5,485 bases of DNA from Phycisphaerales bacterium. GTDB lineage: Bacteria > Planctomycetota > Phycisphaerae > Phycisphaerales > UBA1924. How positions within the stretch are numbered: the stretch's first letter is position 1; every line of letters begins with the position of its first letter. Below are positions 5,306 to 5,485 of this stretch, piece by piece. The translations under genes were made by a program, and so were the position numbers. The notes under the pieces were generated by a model. That model did not search any database, was not told where the DNA came from, and worked only from the letters and a program-made list of their open reading frames with translations. The stretch is from positions 1-5,485 of the forward strand of contig JAGVLZ010000255.1 in NCBI GenBank assembly GCA_020054055.1, read 5' to 3'.

Positions 5306-5485
5306 ATGAGAACCCTCCTCGCGATCATCGCGGTCGCCTTTGCCGGCGCCGCCCAAGCGCAGTCGTATCCCTCCAGGCCGGTGCACTTCGTGGTGCCCTT
5401 TCCCGTGAGCGGCGCGACCGACATCCTCGCGCGCGTCGTCGGCCAGAAGCTCTCCGAAGCGCTCGGCCAGCCGGTGCCGATCGAC
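5306..5485 (+). CDS. Bug-family (TTT) periplasmic solute-binding protein, 3'-truncated by window end
   Basis: The first 60 residues of a tripartite tricarboxylate transporter substrate-binding protein are visible; full-length members have about 320. Residues 1-18 form a clean signal peptide (MRTLL, hydrophobic core, AQA cleavage motif), exporting the protein to the periplasm. The mature start QSYPSRPVHFVVPFPVSGATDILARVVGQKL contains the family's YPSRP-x4-VPF-x3-GATD block. The VPFP and GATD loops belong to the carboxylate-binding site in known Bug structures, and LGQPVPID matches the following strand. In this family PG commonly precedes GATD; here it reads VSG, a small departure. The ligand cannot be predicted. 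Many Bug genes stand alone, far from TctA/TctB transporter genes, and the family is greatly expanded in Burkholderiales, supporting the lineage call for this end of the window. Start ATG 5306 is fixed by the signal peptide; a -10 lies nine bases upstream. Confidence 0.92.
   Translation, partial: MRTLLAIIAVAFAGAAQAQSYPSRPVHFVVPFPVSGATDILARVVGQKLSEALGQPVPID

Noticed and set aside
1..5485. CRISPR array, insertion sequence, retron, toxin-antitoxin or defence system
   Set aside because: No regularly spaced repeats, no transposase, nuclease or reverse-transcriptase motifs, and no matching small gene pair were seen in any frame.

Overview
The window is GC-rich bacterial DNA that appears to combine two unrelated lineages. 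Positions 1 to about 4,000 look planctomycetal, most likely Phycisphaerae-like. The evidence is a secreted di-haem peroxidase ending in a Cys-bounded dockerin-type repeat, and a class B penicillin-binding protein of matching style. From about 4,050 to 5,485 the content looks betaproteobacterial (Burkholderiales-like): the N-terminus of a membrane-anchored cytochrome c5, a tRNA-Arg(CCG) with encoded CCA, a stand-alone response regulator, and the start of a Bug-family (TTT) solute-binding protein. These lineage calls rest on recognised family style, not on a database search.

Layout. Bases 2-358 (+) hold the 3' end of an OmpA/MotB-like gene, followed by a good intrinsic terminator (389-418). Bases 554-2360 (+) hold one secreted cytochrome c peroxidase-dockerin gene, broken by a +1 shift at a C5 run (1795-1799) and so read as two ORFs (554-1903 and 1803-2360). 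A convergent intergenic region with nested inverted repeats (2373-2454) separates it from a penicillin-binding protein on the minus strand (2453-4198). The first ~58 residues of that protein do not belong to a PBP. They match the anchor of a betaproteobacterial cytochrome c5, and the PBP's own N-terminal segment is absent. The in-frame join lies near 4025-4055. Next come tRNA-Arg (4280-4356, +), a short and possibly composite ORF starting like a SAM methyltransferase (4413-4787, +), a CheY-like receiver protein (4784-5179, -) and the Bug gene (5306 onwards, +, cut by the window end).

How the parts relate. There is no convincing multi-gene pathway. The left part is an envelope/surface set (OmpA-like protein, secreted peroxidase, septal transpeptidase). 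The right part is a loose set of single genes whose promoter spacing suggests leaderless or nearly leaderless mRNAs. The most economical reading of the whole is a chimeric metagenome contig, or less likely a transfer boundary, with the join inside the 2453-4198 ORF. I see no CRISPR array, insertion sequence, rRNA or defence system. The strongest observations are the cytochrome/PBP fusion, the frameshift in the peroxidase-dockerin gene, and the response-regulator promoter that places +1 on the GTG start.
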